A stretch of 64,000 bases of DNA from assembly GCF_900475285.1 (NCBI RefSeq), contig NZ_LS483370.1, positions 3,672,001 to 3,736,000 of the forward strand. The letters are read 5' to 3'. Both the position numbers and the translations under genes were made by a program. The notes beneath the pieces were generated by a model, which saw nothing but the letters and a program-made list of their open reading frames with translations, ran no database searches and had not been told where the DNA came from. Source of the stretch: Pseudomonas taetrolens (GTDB lineage: Bacteria; Pseudomonadota; Gammaproteobacteria; Pseudomonadales; Pseudomonadaceae). This document shows positions 1-13,051 of the stretch, piece by piece. Position 1 is the stretch's first letter; each line of letters starts with the position of its first letter.

Positions 1-1
1 C

Positions 2-244
2 AGCGGGCAGGCCGTACTGGATGCGGCCCTGCTGGGGGTTGGCTTGTGTCAGCTCCCGGACTATTACGTACTGGAACATCTGAAGAGCGGAGCGCTGGTG
101 TCGTTGCTCGATGCCCACCAGCCGCCGAACACCGCAGTCTGGGCCCTGTATCCACAACAACGGCACCTGTCACCAAAAGTCAGAAAGCTGGTGGATTATC
201 TGAAGGAAGGATTGGCCAAGCGGGAGGAGTATGCCTCTTCATAG
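2..244 (+). CDS. LysR-family transcriptional regulator, C-terminal end (partial)
   Basis: The reading frame is open from the window edge and stops at 242-244. The roughly 80 visible residues resemble the end of a LysR effector-binding domain: a GQAVLDAALLGVGLCQLPDY segment, an LxxGxLV-type strand, then a terminal helix with RKLVDYLKEGL. The DNA-binding N-terminus lies outside the window. In Pseudomonas a LysR gene commonly sits next to ispD and is often divergent from adhC/fghA, which fits this position, though I cannot see those neighbours. It converges on ispD with a REP-like element between. The target genes and effector cannot be told. Confidence 0.75.
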   Translation, partial: SGQAVLDAALLGVGLCQLPDYYVLEHLKSGALVSLLDAHQPPNTAVWALYPQQRHLSPKVRKLVDYLKEGLAKREEYASS

Positions 245-300
245 CCCCTGCCGCAGACTGCGATAAGGGCCGGAGGGCTCGCCGCCTTCGGCAGCGGCTA
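242..300. repeat. REP-like inverted repeat between LysR gene and ispD
   Basis: The left arm (about 242-262, TAGCCCCTGCCGCAGACTGCG) pairs imperfectly with the right arm (about 281-300), which ends in CTTCGGCAGCGGCTA. The same core, TAGCCGCTGC, recurs in at least four other gaps of this window. It lies just after the LysR stop and before the ispD stop, so it could also help terminate convergent transcripts. Confidence 0.6.
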
Positions 301-323
301 CAGGTGTGTATGGCGTCGCTTGC

Positions 324-1028
324 TCAGCGATTAGCCCAGCGCATACGCAGCCACTCAAGGTCTTCAGGACGGGTGACCTTGATATTGTCTGAACGGCCTT
401 CAATCAGACGCGGTGCCTGACCAGACCACTCCATCGCCGACGACTCGTCCGTAATGACTGCATCCGCCACCAGGCTATCCGCCAGGGCACGATGCAATGC
501 CCCCAGACGGAACATCTGCGGTGTATAGGCCTGCCAGATGAGACTGCGATCAATGGTCTCCGCAACACGGCCATTTTTACCCATGCGTTTCAGGGTGTCT
601 CGCGCCGGTACCGCCAACAATCCCCCTACCGGGTCGTCAGCCAACTCACTGAGCAGTTTATCCAGATCCTCACGCGACAAATTAGGCCGGGCCGCATCGT
701 GCACCAGCACCCAGTCTTCATCGCTGGCGCCTTGGGCATGCAGGTGCAACAAGGCATTGAGCACCGAATCTGCACGCTCACGCCCACCGTCAACCCGGGC
801 GATGCGCGGATCAGTTGCACACTGCAAGGATGGCCAGAAGGGATCATCGGAAGCGATACTGACCACTAGCCCCTTGAGGCCTGGGTGATCGAGAAAACAG
901 CCAAGACTGTGTTCGAGAATACTGCGCCCGCCCAATTGCAAATACTGTTTGGGACGGTCTGCGGCCATACGGGCACCCACACCCGCGGCAGGAATCACGG
1001 CCCAAAAGGCCGTAGAGAAATGACTCAT
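324..1028 (-). CDS. ispD: 2-C-methyl-D-erythritol 4-phosphate cytidylyltransferase
   Basis: IspD couples CTP to methylerythritol 4-phosphate in the MEP isoprenoid pathway, whose earlier step (dxr) is also in this window. The 234-residue length is normal. The CTP-binding signature PAAGVGAR is at residues 13-20 with the following Lys (PKQY, about 27), and VHDAARP, which contributes to the metal and nucleotide site, is near residue 110. The ATG overlaps the ftsB stop by four bases, so the two are probably translationally coupled. ftsB-ispD linkage is conserved in gammaproteobacteria. Nothing unusual was seen. Confidence 0.96.
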   Translation of the reverse strand: MSHFSTAFWAVIPAAGVGARMAADRPKQYLQLGGRSILEHSLGCFLDHPGLKGLVVSIASDDPFWPSLQCATDPRIARVDGGRERADSVLNALLHLHAQGASDEDWVLVHDAARPNLSREDLDKLLSELADDPVGGLLAVPARDTLKRMGKNGRVAETIDRSLIWQAYTPQMFRLGALHRALADSLVADAVITDESSAMEWSGQAPRLIEGRSDNIKVTRPEDLEWLRMRWANR

Positions 1029-1303
1029 TGGGCCAACTGGTAGAGGGTTTCACCCTCCTTGACCATACCCAACTCATGGCGAGCACGTTCTTCAACGGTC
1101 TCCATGCCTTTTTTCAACTCAAGCACTTCCGCATCCATCACCCGGTTACGCTCAAGCAAAACCTTGTTTTCAGCTCGCTGATCGGCGATTTGCTGAGTCA
1201 GATCGGTAATCTGCGCCAAACTGCCATTCCCCACCCACAGGCGATACTGTAGGCCAGCCAGCAGCAAGAGCAAGATAAGGAACAACCAATTGGGACTGCG
1301 CAT
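1025..1303 (-). CDS. ftsB: cell division protein FtsB
   Basis: FtsB is a small bitopic inner-membrane protein that joins FtsL and FtsQ in the divisome. The 92-residue product has a short cytoplasmic start, one hydrophobic segment at about residues 5-20 rich in Leu, then a periplasmic coiled coil (ITDLTQQIADQRAENKVLL and onward), and ends in the GMVKEGE-type tail found in the family. It starts at ATG 1301-1303 and overlaps ispD by four bases. It lies downstream of eno, its usual partner, after a gap of about 230 bp that holds a long inverted repeat. Confidence 0.93.
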   Translation of the reverse strand: MRSPNWLFLILLLLLAGLQYRLWVGNGSLAQITDLTQQIADQRAENKVLLERNRVMDAEVLELKKGMETVEERARHELGMVKEGETLYQLAQ

Positions 1304-1372
1304 CGAATATCAGGTATCCAGTGAAAAGACAGCCATGCCGACAAACGTAAACAACCTGCGGGACAAAACCAA

Positions 1373-1432
1373 GGGCCTGTTGATGTTTCGTTGCGGGCTA
1401 TCGTCGCAGCCACACTAAAACATCAACAGCCC
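1373..1432. repeat. long inverted repeat downstream of eno
   Basis: GGGCCTGTTGATGTTT at 1373-1388 pairs with AAACATCAACAGCCC at 1418-1432: 15 paired bases with one bulged C, around a 29-base interior. It lies between the eno stop and the ftsB start and could fold in eno read-through RNA. No T-run follows on the minus strand, so it is not a classical intrinsic terminator. It could be a processing hairpin or a repeat-family member. Confidence 0.6.
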
Positions 1433-1531
1433 ATGAGGTCCATGCTTGTACCGAGGCATCAGATTAATGCCAAAAGACTCGCGGCGGCGAATCATTCTGA
1501 CATGACCTGCTGTCTTTTAACCAAGCAGTAC

Positions 1532-2974
<1,443 letters not shown>

Positions 2975-3186
2975 TTACGCGGTTTCTATTGCAGGAAAAC
3001 TCTTAACCAACTCGTCCAGGCCAGAAAAGCCGGCAACTGGAAAATGTCGCAGACTTCGACGTCCACGACTGCCAGGGCAGGTCGTGGACGTCATTACAGA
3101 AGCCTGCCAGATGCCTTGCACATCTACATGCCCTCTACGAGGCCGGAGCCACGGCAAGCGCTGACAGATGAGCGGTTGGCTTCTGC
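2975..3186 (-). pseudogene. kdsA: kdsA remnant (KDO-8-phosphate synthase), degraded
   Basis: Intact KdsA (about 281 residues) condenses arabinose 5-phosphate with PEP to make KDO 8-phosphate for LPS. Pseudomonas normally carries it between pyrG and eno. Here only about 210 bp remain. Reading the minus strand from 3183, one recognises EANRSSVSACRGSGLVEGM (family: KANRSSVTSYRGPGLEEGM) and then an in-frame TAG. After small deletions comes VEVCDIFQLPAFL (family: AEVCDIIQLPAFL). This joins, in another frame, LDELVKSFPAIETA and a TAA at 2975-2977, which is the normal C-terminus. About 60 N-terminal codons and about 150 internal codons are gone. The remnant starts immediately after the pyrG stop codon. 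Family comparison is from memory of the Pseudomonas protein. Confidence 0.88.
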
Positions 3187-5090
<1,904 letters not shown>

Positions 5091-6407
5091 TCAGCTCAAA
5101 CCTTGATCGCTCGAAGTTGGCATCCATTGTAATTGCCAGCGCCCACAGGGGCCGGAGTCCAGTCTTTCGAGGTTTGCCACCGCCAATAACTGCTCATTAC
5201 GATAAAGAAGCGGCAATCTGCCACGGGCAAACAACGGCACGCCCCGCTCGTTCAGCAAGCGTTTCAGGTCGCGATGACCGCGCCCCGCCAATTCCATGAC
5301 CTCTCCTCCCTGACGATAGCCCACCTGCAAAGGGCCATGCGGAATATCTCCCACAAGACGCAACTGCCCGTTATCCGGCAGCGTCAGCGGCAGATCGGGC
5401 TGATTCCAGCACAAGGGCGCATCCGGCGCACGCAACCAGTTGCCCGACAACCACCAGATCCGCCCGCCGGCCCGATGCAACTCTCCGTCGGCGAGCCCCC
5501 ATACGGGCTGAGCATCATCGCGGGCATCGCGTAAGGCGTCCCACCCAGCCCAATGATCGGTATCAGGCAATTGGCCGAACGCCGTCAGCCAGTGACGCAA
5601 GGCATTGCGTTGACGTGCCGGCGAGAGACTTACGAGGGGCGCGAACGCCAGAGAGGGCAGTTCCAGCCAGCTAAACTCGCTGGCGCCGCCTGCGTGGCGC
5701 AGATCCTGCCGGGCCAACTCCTCGAGCAACCCTTGAGCCTCGGCACAATGGGCTGCGCTGCGAGCAATGCTGGCAGCAGCCTGCGGCCAGCGTCGGGTCA
5801 GGAGCGGAACGACCTCGTGGCGCAAGTAATTGCGCGAGAAGCGTGTATGGGTATTCGATGGATCTTCAATCCAGCTTAAATTGTGCTCGTGAGCGTAGGC
5901 CTCCAGCTGCGCCCGGGACACATCCAGCAAAGGCCTGAACAAGTGCCCTCCGCCCAGAGGACGCTGACGCGGCATGGCAGCCAGCCCGCTCACCCCGGCG
6001 CCACGCAACAAACGAAAAAGCAGGGTTTCAGCCTGATCATCGCGATGTTGTCCGGTAAGCAGTACGGCCTGCGCGCCTGTTGCCGCTGTAAAGGCCTGAT
6101 AGCGCGCATCCCGCGCAGCACGCTCAAGGCTTGCGCCAACCTGCACCTGCACGCGCACCACCTGCAAAGGCACGTTCAGCGCGTCACACAACACCTGGCA
6201 ATGACTCGGCCACGCATCAGCTTCCGCCTGGAGACCATGATGAACATGGACAGCGGTCAAGGGGGGCAATGAGTGGGTTTGACGCAATTGAGCGAGAAGG
6301 TGCAGCAAGACCGTCGAATCGAGGCCGCCGGAGAACGCAACGAGCCAGGCCTTGGCGTTGCGCCAGGGCATCAAGGCTTCTAGAAGTACTGTCGATAGAC
6401 TGGACAT
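5091..6407 (-). CDS. tilS: tRNA(Ile)-lysidine synthase
   Basis: TilS converts C34 of the CAU-anticodon tRNA-Ile to lysidine so that it reads AUA. It is essential. The 438-residue product starts at ATG 6405-6407 (a GTG lies one codon earlier). The PP-loop ATPase motif SGGLDS is at residues 26-31, followed by the HVHHGL motif. The C-terminal part includes the TilS substrate-binding and C-terminal domains (RHRDLKRLLNERGVP and the EQLLAVANL region). It lies between pyrG and accA as in other Pseudomonas. Confidence 0.94.
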   Translation of the reverse strand: MSSLSTVLLEALMPWRNAKAWLVAFSGGLDSTVLLHLLAQLRQTHSLPPLTAVHVHHGLQAEADAWPSHCQVLCDALNVPLQVVRVQVQVGASLERAARDARYQAFTAATGAQAVLLTGQHRDDQAETLLFRLLRGAGVSGLAAMPRQRPLGGGHLFRPLLDVSRAQLEAYAHEHNLSWIEDPSNTHTRFSRNYLRHEVVPLLTRRWPQAAASIARSAAHCAEAQGLLEELARQDLRHAGGASEFSWLELPSLAFAPLVSLSPARQRNALRHWLTAFGQLPDTDHWAGWDALRDARDDAQPVWGLADGELHRAGGRIWWLSGNWLRAPDAPLCWNQPDLPLTLPDNGQLRLVGDIPHGPLQVGYRQGGEVMELAGRGHRDLKRLLNERGVPLFARGRLPLLYRNEQLLAVANLERLDSGPCGRWQLQWMPTSSDQGLS

Positions 6408-6450
6408 CACACCGCCCTGCGGAAAAATCCCGGCAGCATCAAAAGCCCCT

Positions 6451-6541
6451 CCCCGGCCCCCCTCGCAGAGAGGAGCCCGACCGCACGCGGACTCAACATC
6501 TCCGCAAACCGGTCGCCTCTCCGTCGAGGAGAGGGCTGGGG
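6451..6541. repeat. imperfect inverted repeat between tilS and accA
   Basis: The left arm (about 6451-6482, CCCCGGCCCCCCTCGCAGAG and on) pairs imperfectly with the right arm (about 6511-6541, containing CTCTCCGTCGAGGAGAGGGC). The CTCTCC/GGAGAGGG core resembles the palindrome after csdE at 36141-36164. It lies just downstream of the accA stop on the minus strand and may act as a terminator or mRNA 3'-end hairpin. Confidence 0.5.
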
Positions 6542-6557
6542 CAAGGACTTGTCTTAA

Positions 6558-7505
6558 TCAGAGACCGTAACTCATCAGGCGGTCATAACGACGCTTGAGC
6601 AACGCTTCGTGATCAAGTTTCTTCAGCATGTCCAGCTGTGCAATCAGGTCGCCGCGGATGGTCGCGGAGGCTGCTGCCGGGTCACGGTGCGCGCCACCCA
6701 ACGGTTCGCCGATCACTTTATCGACAATACCCAGGCCTTTCAGGCGCTCAGCGGTAATACCCATCGCTTCAGCAGCGTCCGGCGCCTTGTCGGCAGTCTT
6801 CCACAGAATGGAAGCACAACCTTCGGGCGAAATGACCGCGTAAGTCGAGTACTGCAGCATGTTCAGCTGATCACACACGCCGATGGCCAGTGCACCGCCG
6901 GAGCCGCCTTCACCGATAACAGTGGCGATAATCGGTGTTTTCAAACGCGACATGACACGCAGGTTCCAGGCAATGGCTTCGCTCTGGTTGCGTTCTTCGG
7001 CATCGATACCCGGGTAAGCGCCCGGAGTGTCGATAAAGGTCAGGATCGGCATTTTGAAGCGCTCAGCCATTTCCATCAGACGGCAAGCCTTACGGTAGCC
7101 TTCAGGACGTGGCATGCCGAAGTTACGGCGTACCTTCTCGCGGACTTCACGCCCCTTCTGATGACCAATCACCATCACTGGCTGATCGTCCAGACGTGCA
7201 ATACCGCCAACAATCGCGGCATCATCAGAGAAGTGGCGGTCGCCATGCAGCTCATCGAACTCGGTAAAGATGTGATCGATGTAGTCGAGGGTATATGGAC
7301 GGCGTGGGTGACGGGCCAGACGGGCAATCTGCCAGCTGGTCAACTTGCCGAAAATATCTTCAGTCAGCGTTTTGCTTTTGTCTTGCAGACGAGAGATTTC
7401 ATCGCTGATGTTCAGCGAATTGTCATTACCAACCAAGCGCAACTCTTCGATTTTGGCTTGCAGGTCAGCAATCGGCTGTTCGAAATCAAGAAAATTCGGG
7501 TTCAT
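6558..7505 (-). CDS. accA: acetyl-CoA carboxylase carboxyltransferase subunit alpha
   Basis: AccA pairs with AccD to transfer the carboxyl group from biotin carrier to acetyl-CoA, the first committed step of fatty acid synthesis. The start is placed at ATG 7503-7505 ([22 protein letters not shown]), which is the family N-terminus and gives the normal 315 residues; the longer frame adds an unrelated 25 residues. The carboxyltransferase core is intact, with [27 protein letters not shown] and the [11 protein letters not shown] region. It lies downstream of dnaE. Confidence 0.97.
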   Translation of the reverse strand: MNPNFLDFEQPIADLQAKIEELRLVGNDNSLNISDEISRLQDKSKTLTEDIFGKLTSWQIARLARHPRRPYTLDYIDHIFTEFDELHGDRHFSDDAAIVGGIARLDDQPVMVIGHQKGREVREKVRRNFGMPRPEGYRKACRLMEMAERFKMPILTFIDTPGAYPGIDAEERNQSEAIAWNLRVMSRLKTPIIATVIGEGGSGGALAIGVCDQLNMLQYSTYAVISPEGCASILWKTADKAPDAAEAMGITAERLKGLGIVDKVIGEPLGGAHRDPAAASATIRGDLIAQLDMLKKLDHEALLKRRYDRLMSYGL

Positions 7506-7689
7506 AAGCATCCGTCTTGGGTCGGCGGCAAAGCATGCCAGAAGGTTTAAAATCCAGCATTTACTGGCATTTCTAACCAAACTGGGGCAGCCGGTTGATC
7601 TGTATCGCGCCTACCTTAAGGGACAGGCGCGCTCAGGTCGAGATTAAAAATTCAGGTCGAGGTCAGGACGCGTCTTTCGCCCCTGACCG

Positions 7690-10600
7690 TCAACGGTATT
7701 GGAGGAAGACGTTGTCTCGCCCAAACTGGTCACGCAAGGCTTGAATCAAGCTGTCTGCCGGATCAACTCGCCAGGTCTCGCCAAACTGCAACGTAGCCCT
7801 TGCTCCTTCTCCGGTGTACTCCATCGTGATCGGGCAGGCTCCGCGATGCTGCTTGAACAAGTCGCCCAATACGCGCAATTGATCACCTTTAAGCGCGGAA
7901 TGAACCACTTTCAAACGCAAACTCTCGGCCAGGCTCGTACGCGCTTCTTCCATGCTCATCACGCGTTTGACCCGCAGGCGCAGGCCGCCGGAAAAGTCGT
8001 CATTACTGACCTCGCCCTCGACCACCACCATTGCATCTGTCTGTAACAAGGATTGCGCCGAATGGAAGGCTTCAGCAAACAACGAAGCTTCAATCCGCCC
8101 CGAACGATCGTCAAGGGTGATGAAACCCATCTTGTCGCCTTTCTTGTTCTTCATCACGCGCAGGGCGATGATCATGCCGGCAACGGTCTGGGTGTCCCGG
8201 GCCGGCTTCAGGTCGATGATGCGCTGACGGGCGAAACGGCGAATTTCACCTTCGTATTCGTCGATCGGATGACCGGTCAAGTATAGGCCCAAGGTGTCTT
8301 TTTCGCCTTTCAGGCGTTCCTTGAGTGTCAGTTCCTTGGCTTTGCGATGGTTGCCATAAACGTCGGAGTCTTCTTCGACGAACAGGCCACCAAAGAGGTC
8401 GGCATGACCGCTGTCATGGGTACGGGCTGTCTGCTCTGCGGCCTTGATCGCCTCTTCCATCGCGGCCAGCAGGATCGCACGGTTCTGATCGATACTGGCC
8501 TGGTAGGCTTTGGGCTCATCATGAAAACAAGGGCCCAGACGGTCCAGTGCGCCACTGCGAATCAAACCGTCGAGCGTGCGCTTGTTGATTCGCTTGAGGT
8601 CTACCCGGGCACAGAAGTCGAACAGATCCTTGAAAGGACCGTCCTGGCGCGCTTCGGTGATTGCCTCGACCGGACCCTCCCCCACACCCTTGATGGCACC
8701 CAGACCATAAATGATCCGGCCTTCATCGTTTACCGTGAACTTGTACTCCGAGGCGTTCACGTCGGGCGCATCAAGGCGCAACTTCATCGTGCGCACTTCT
8801 TCGATCAAGGTCACGACCTTGTCGGTGTTGTGCATATCTGCCGAGAGTACCGCGGCCATGAACGGCGCAGGGTAATGCGTCTTCAGCCACGCGGTCTGGT
8901 ACGACACCAGGCCGTAAGCAGCGGAGTGAGATTTGTTAAAACCATAACCGGCGAATTTTTCCACCAGGTCAAAAATGTTACCCGCCAGGTCGGCATCAAT
9001 GTTGTTGTTCGCACACCCCTCAATGAAACCACCGCGCTGCTTGGCCATCTCCTCGGGTTTTTTCTTGCCCATGGCACGTCGCAGCATGTCAGCGCCGCCG
9101 AGGGTGTAACCGGCCATCACCTGCGCGATCTGCATCACCTGTTCCTGGTACAGGATGATGCCGTATGTCGGTGCCAGAACAGGCTTGAGACCTTCGTACT
9201 GGTAGTCGGAGTGCGGGTATGCCAATTCGGCACGCCCGTGCTTGCGGTTGATAAAGTCATCAACCATGCCTGACTGCAGTGGGCCCGGACGGAACAGGGC
9301 CACCAGTGCAATCAAGTCTTCCAGACAGTCGGGCTTGAGCTTTTTGATCAGCTCTTTCATACCCCGGGATTCAAGCTGGAACACCGCCGTGGTTTCGGCT
9401 TTTTGCAGCAGCTGATAAGTCGGCTTGTCGTCGAGAGGAATGAACGCGATGTCCAGCGGCGGCTCATCCACCTTGGCCCGTTCGCGATTGATGGTCTTGA
9501 GCGCCCAATCGATAATGGTCAGCGTACGCAAGCCGAGGAAGTCGAACTTCACCAGCCCCGCCGACTCAACATCATCCTTGTCGAACTGGGTGACAAGGCC
9601 ACCGCCCTCTTCATCGCAGTAGATCGGTGAAAAGTCTGTCAGCTTGGTGGGAGCGATAACCACACCACCGGCGTGCTTGCCGACGTTACGCACCACGCCT
9701 TCAAGCTTGCGCGCCATTTCCCAGATTTCGGCCGCTTCTTCATCGACCTTAATGAAGTCGCGCAGGATTTCTTCCTGCTCGTAGGCTTTTTCCAGGGTCA
9801 TGCCGACTTCAAAAGGAATCATCTTCGACAGACGATCAGCCAGGCCATAGGACTTGCCCTGCACCCGCGCTACGTCGCGGATTACCGCTTTGGCGGCCAT
9901 CGAACCGAAGGTGATGATCTGGCTGACCGCATTGCGGCCATACTTTTCGGCCACGTACTCAATAACCCGGTCACGACCATCCATGCAGAAGTCGACGTCG
10001 AAGTCGGGCATCGATACCCGTTCAGGGTTAAGGAAACGTTCGAAAAGGAGATCGTATTCCAGTGGATCAAGGTCAGTAATCTTCTGAACATACGCCACCA
10101 GCGACCCGGCACCCGACCCTCGACCCGGGCCAACTGGCACGCCGTTACTCTTGGCCCACTGGATAAAGTCCATCACGATCAGGAAGTAACCGGGGAAGCC
10201 CATCTGGATAATGATATCCAGCTCGAAATTCAGCCGGTCTACATACACCTGACGCTTGGAGTCGTAGTCCTCGGTGGTGTCTCTGGGCAGGAGAACGCTC
10301 AGGCGCTCTTCCAGACCGTCAAAGGACACCTTGCGGAAATACTCATCGATGGTCATGCCATCGGGAATCGGGAAGTTGGGCAAAAAGTGAGTGCCCAGCT
10401 TGACGTCAATATTGCAGCGCTTGGCAATTTCAACCGAGTTTTCCAGCGCCTCAGGCAAGTCACTGAACAGTTCGGCCATTTCTTCGGCGCTTTTCAGGTA
10501 CTGCTGGTCACTGTAGTTCTTGGAGCGACGCGGGTCATCAAGCGCACGGCCCTCACCAATGCAAACACGGGTCTCGTGAGCTTCGAAATCCTGCTGGCGA

Positions 10601-11211
10601 AGGAAGCGCACATCATTGGTCGCCACCAGAGGCGCACCGACTTTTTCAGCCAGTGCGACCGCAGCGTGCAAATGCTCTTCATCATTGGGACGCTTGGTAC
10701 GCTGAACCTCCAGATAAAAGCGATCCGGGAATACCGTCATCCACTCGCGAGCCAGGGTTTCAGCCTCTTCGGTGTTACCGCTTATCAGCGCAACACCGAT
10801 TTCACCCTCCTTGGCTGCCGAGAGCATGATCAAACCTTCAGCAGCCTCAGCCACCCATTCGCGCTCAATGATCACCTGCCCATTGCGCTGCCCGTCGATA
10901 AAACCACGGGAAATCAGCTCGGTCAGGTTACGGTAACCCGCACCGTTCATCGCCAGCAGACTGATGCGACTGACCGCGTTTTCCGGATCCTTGTTCGACA
11001 ACCACAGATCAGCACCACAAATCGGCTTGATCCCGCCGCCCATGGCTGCTTTGTAGAATTTGACCAGAGAACACATGTTGTTCTGATCGGTCACCGCGAC
11101 GGCAGGCATGTTCATGCCTGCCAGGGTTTTGATCAGCGGTTTGATCCGCACCAGGCCATCGACCAGGGAGTATTCAGTGTGCAGGCGCAGATGAACGAAT
11201 GAAGCCGGCAT
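7690..11211 (-). CDS. dnaE: DNA polymerase III subunit alpha
   Basis: DnaE is the replicative polymerase catalytic subunit. The 1173-residue length is normal. Domain order: PHP domain at the N-terminus ([17 protein letters not shown]), polymerase palm with catalytic aspartates in [14 protein letters not shown] and in [11 protein letters not shown], the fingers and tandem helix-hairpin-helix region ([14 protein letters not shown]), and a C-terminal OB fold ([20 protein letters not shown]) followed by the tau-binding end. The ATG at 11209-11211 has a GATC-rich upstream region and a weak ribosome site. It follows rnhB after a hairpin terminator, so it may have its own promoter in the 78-bp gap. 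Confidence 0.98.
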   Translation of the reverse strand: MPASFVHLRLHTEYSLVDGLVRIKPLIKTLAGMNMPAVAVTDQNNMCSLVKFYKAAMGGGIKPICGADLWLSNKDPENAVSRISLLAMNGAGYRNLTELISRGFIDGQRNGQVIIEREWVAEAAEGLIMLSAAKEGEIGVALISGNTEEAETLAREWMTVFPDRFYLEVQRTKRPNDEEHLHAAVALAEKVGAPLVATNDVRFLRQQDFEAHETRVCIGEGRALDDPRRSKNYSDQQYLKSAEEMAELFSDLPEALENSVEIAKRCNIDVKLGTHFLPNFPIPDGMTIDEYFRKVSFDGLEERLSVLLPRDTTEDYDSKRQVYVDRLNFELDIIIQMGFPGYFLIVMDFIQWAKSNGVPVGPGRGSGAGSLVAYVQKITDLDPLEYDLLFERFLNPERVSMPDFDVDFCMDGRDRVIEYVAEKYGRNAVSQIITFGSMAAKAVIRDVARVQGKSYGLADRLSKMIPFEVGMTLEKAYEQEEILRDFIKVDEEAAEIWEMARKLEGVVRNVGKHAGGVVIAPTKLTDFSPIYCDEEGGGLVTQFDKDDVESAGLVKFDFLGLRTLTIIDWALKTINRERAKVDEPPLDIAFIPLDDKPTYQLLQKAETTAVFQLESRGMKELIKKLKPDCLEDLIALVALFRPGPLQSGMVDDFINRKHGRAELAYPHSDYQYEGLKPVLAPTYGIILYQEQVMQIAQVMAGYTLGGADMLRRAMGKKKPEEMAKQRGGFIEGCANNNIDADLAGNIFDLVEKFAGYGFNKSHSAAYGLVSYQTAWLKTHYPAPFMAAVLSADMHNTDKVVTLIEEVRTMKLRLDAPDVNASEYKFTVNDEGRIIYGLGAIKGVGEGPVEAITEARQDGPFKDLFDFCARVDLKRINKRTLDGLIRSGALDRLGPCFHDEPKAYQASIDQNRAILLAAMEEAIKAAEQTARTHDSGHADLFGGLFVEEDSDVYGNHRKAKELTLKERLKGEKDTLGLYLTGHPIDEYEGEIRRFARQRIIDLKPARDTQTVAGMIIALRVMKNKKGDKMGFITLDDRSGRIEASLFAEAFHSAQSLLQTDAMVVVEGEVSNDDFSGGLRLRVKRVMSMEEARTSLAESLRLKVVHSALKGDQLRVLGDLFKQHRGACPITMEYTGEGARATLQFGETWRVDPADSLIQALRDQFGRDNVFLQYR

Positions 11212-11243
11212 GGTGATCCTGTCTATAAGCTTTGAGAAACAAC

Positions 11244-11267
11244 AAGGCCCGGATTGTACCGGGCCTT
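11244..11267 (-). terminator. hairpin downstream of rnhB
   Basis: AAGGCCCGG at 11244-11252 pairs perfectly with CCGGGCCTT at 11259-11267 around a 6-base loop. On the minus strand the sequence after it is GTTGTTTC, a weak T-rich tract. It would partly separate the lpx-rnhB operon from dnaE. Confidence 0.65.
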
Positions 11268-11289
11268 GGCAAAAACATCAGCCTCGCGG

Positions 11290-11922
11290 CTAAACCTCGA
11301 CGAGTGCTTCGCGCGCTTCGTACGCGCGACGAACCGGACCAAATGAACGCCGGTGAATCGGTGTTGGCCCCAGGCGATCAAGCGCTTCGAGGTGTACGGG
11401 AGTCGGGTAGCCCTTGTGGCCGCCAATCCCGTAGCCTGGGTATTGCTCCTCGAACGCGGCCATTTCACGGTCACGACTGACTTTGGCCAGAATCGATGCT
11501 GCAGCAATCGCTGGCACCTTACTGTCACCTTTGACAACAGCTTCAGCTGGCATTGACAGTTTGGGGCAACGATTACCATCGATCATGGCCAGTTTCGGAG
11601 TGATGCTCAACCCTTCGACAGCGCGCTGCATGGCCAGCATGGTGGCATGCAGGATATTCAGCTCATCGATCTCTTCGACTTCCGCCCGGGCAATGCACCA
11701 ACTCAAGGCTTTTTCGCAAATCTCGTCATACAGCCGTTCACGACGAGCCTCGGTGAGTTTTTTCGAGTCATTCAGGCCGGCAATCGGTCGATTGGGATCA
11801 AGAATGACTGCAGCCGTCACCACAGCGCCGCACAAAGGGCCCCGCCCGACTTCATCCACGCCGGCAACCAGGTCTTCGACCAGGTTGAAGTCCAAACCGA
11901 TTTGCATAGTCACTTTACTCAT
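11290..11922 (-). CDS. rnhB: ribonuclease HII
   Basis: RnhB cuts RNA in RNA-DNA hybrids and removes single ribonucleotides. The 210-residue product has the acidic motif [12 protein letters not shown], a second Asp in the IDGNRCP region, and [21 protein letters not shown], all family signatures. The start codon at 11920-11922 overlaps the lpxB stop as ATGA, so coupling to lpxB is likely; an internal ATG five codons later is an alternative start. Confidence 0.95.
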   Translation of the reverse strand: MSKVTMQIGLDFNLVEDLVAGVDEVGRGPLCGAVVTAAVILDPNRPIAGLNDSKKLTEARRERLYDEICEKALSWCIARAEVEEIDELNILHATMLAMQRAVEGLSITPKLAMIDGNRCPKLSMPAEAVVKGDSKVPAIAAASILAKVSRDREMAAFEEQYPGYGIGGHKGYPTPVHLEALDRLGPTPIHRRSFGPVRRAYEAREALVEV

Positions 11923-13049
11923 CAGGATTTTGCGATCAGGCCCAGCACTGCATCGGCCGCCTGATTCGAGGCGTCGAGACGCAATGTGCGATGGATCTCA
12001 TCAAAGCCCCGGGTCTGCTCCTCGCCACCGTCCAGCAAAGGCAGCAGCGTTTGAGCCAGCGCCTCGGGCGTAGCGGCATCCTGCAAGAGTTCAGGCACCA
12101 ACAGCCGCTGGGCAAGCAAGTTGGGCAACGACACGTAAGGGCTTTTGACCAGACGCTTGAGAATCCAGTACGTGAGTGGCGCCAAGCGATAAGCCACCAC
12201 CATCGGGCGCTTGTACAACAGCGCCTCGAGGGTCGCAGTTCCGGACGCAATCAACACCGCATTACAGGCAGCCAAAGCCAGATGCGAGCGACCATCAAGC
12301 AAGGTCAGCGGCAAATCACGACCTGCGAGCAGTTGCTCGATCTGTGCACGACGCGCCGCACTGGCACACGGCAATACAAAGCGGACATCTGGCCGTGCAT
12401 CACGTATTTTTTGCGCCGCATCGAGAAACAGCCCACCGAGCTTGCCAACTTCTCCGCCACGACTGCCAGGCATCAGGGCGACCAATGGCCCTGCAGGCAG
12501 CCCCAGTTCGGAACGTGCCGCGTCCCTGTCAGCCTCAAGTGGAATCGCATCGGCCAGCGAGTGACCCACGAAACGTACAGGCACGCCCTTCTCTTCGTAA
12601 AACCTGGCCTCGAAGGGGAACAACGTCAGCATCAAATCGCAGCCTTCGCGAATTTTCAGCACACGCTTCTGACGCCACGCCCACACGGACGGGCTGACGT
12701 AGTGCACGGTCTTGATCCCTGCACGACGCAATTGAAGTTCAATATTGAGGGTGAAGTCAGGGGCATCGATCCCGATAAACACATCGGGTTTCTGCTCGAT
12801 CAGGCTTTTCACCAACTGCTTGCGACGCTTGAGCAGCTCACGCAAACGACCGAGCACCTCGACCAGTCCCATGACCGACAAACGCTCCATCGGGAAGCTG
12901 GAGCGCATGCCCTCAGCTTCCATCAACGGACCGCCTACACCGATAAACTCGATATCCGAATGTCGAGCCTTGAGCGCACGCATCAACCCCGAACCCAGAA
13001 TGTCGCCTGAAGCTTCTCCAGCCACCAGCGCAATACGCAATCTAGCCAT
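11922..13049 (-). CDS. lpxB: lipid-A-disaccharide synthase
   Basis: LpxB joins UDP-2,3-diacylglucosamine and lipid X into the lipid A disaccharide at the inner membrane. The 375 residues match the family: N-terminal [46 protein letters not shown], the [15 protein letters not shown] segment and the [15 protein letters not shown] nucleotide-sugar site. It is part of the fabZ-lpxA-lpxB-rnhB run, two bases after lpxA and overlapping rnhB. Confidence 0.97.
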   Translation of the reverse strand: MARLRIALVAGEASGDILGSGLMRALKARHSDIEFIGVGGPLMEAEGMRSSFPMERLSVMGLVEVLGRLRELLKRRKQLVKSLIEQKPDVFIGIDAPDFTLNIELQLRRAGIKTVHYVSPSVWAWRQKRVLKIREGCDLMLTLFPFEARFYEEKGVPVRFVGHSLADAIPLEADRDAARSELGLPAGPLVALMPGSRGGEVGKLGGLFLDAAQKIRDARPDVRFVLPCASAARRAQIEQLLAGRDLPLTLLDGRSHLALAACNAVLIASGTATLEALLYKRPMVVAYRLAPLTYWILKRLVKSPYVSLPNLLAQRLLVPELLQDAATPEALAQTLLPLLDGGEEQTRGFDEIHRTLRLDASNQAADAVLGLIAKS

Positions 13050-13051
13050 GA

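Noticed and set aside
2975..3157. 60-residue open frame ending LDELVKSFPAIETA as a small gene
   Set aside because: It is the 3' scrap of the decayed kdsA read in one frame; the first part is out of frame with the kdsA matches.
7633..7661. Two TCAGGTCGAG direct repeats before the dnaE stop
   Set aside because: Only two copies, ten bases, no further units; not a CRISPR or tandem array and too weak to call a regulatory site.
9673..11202. 509-codon plus-strand frame opposite dnaE
   Set aside because: Same reason: shadow of dnaE with no family similarity.
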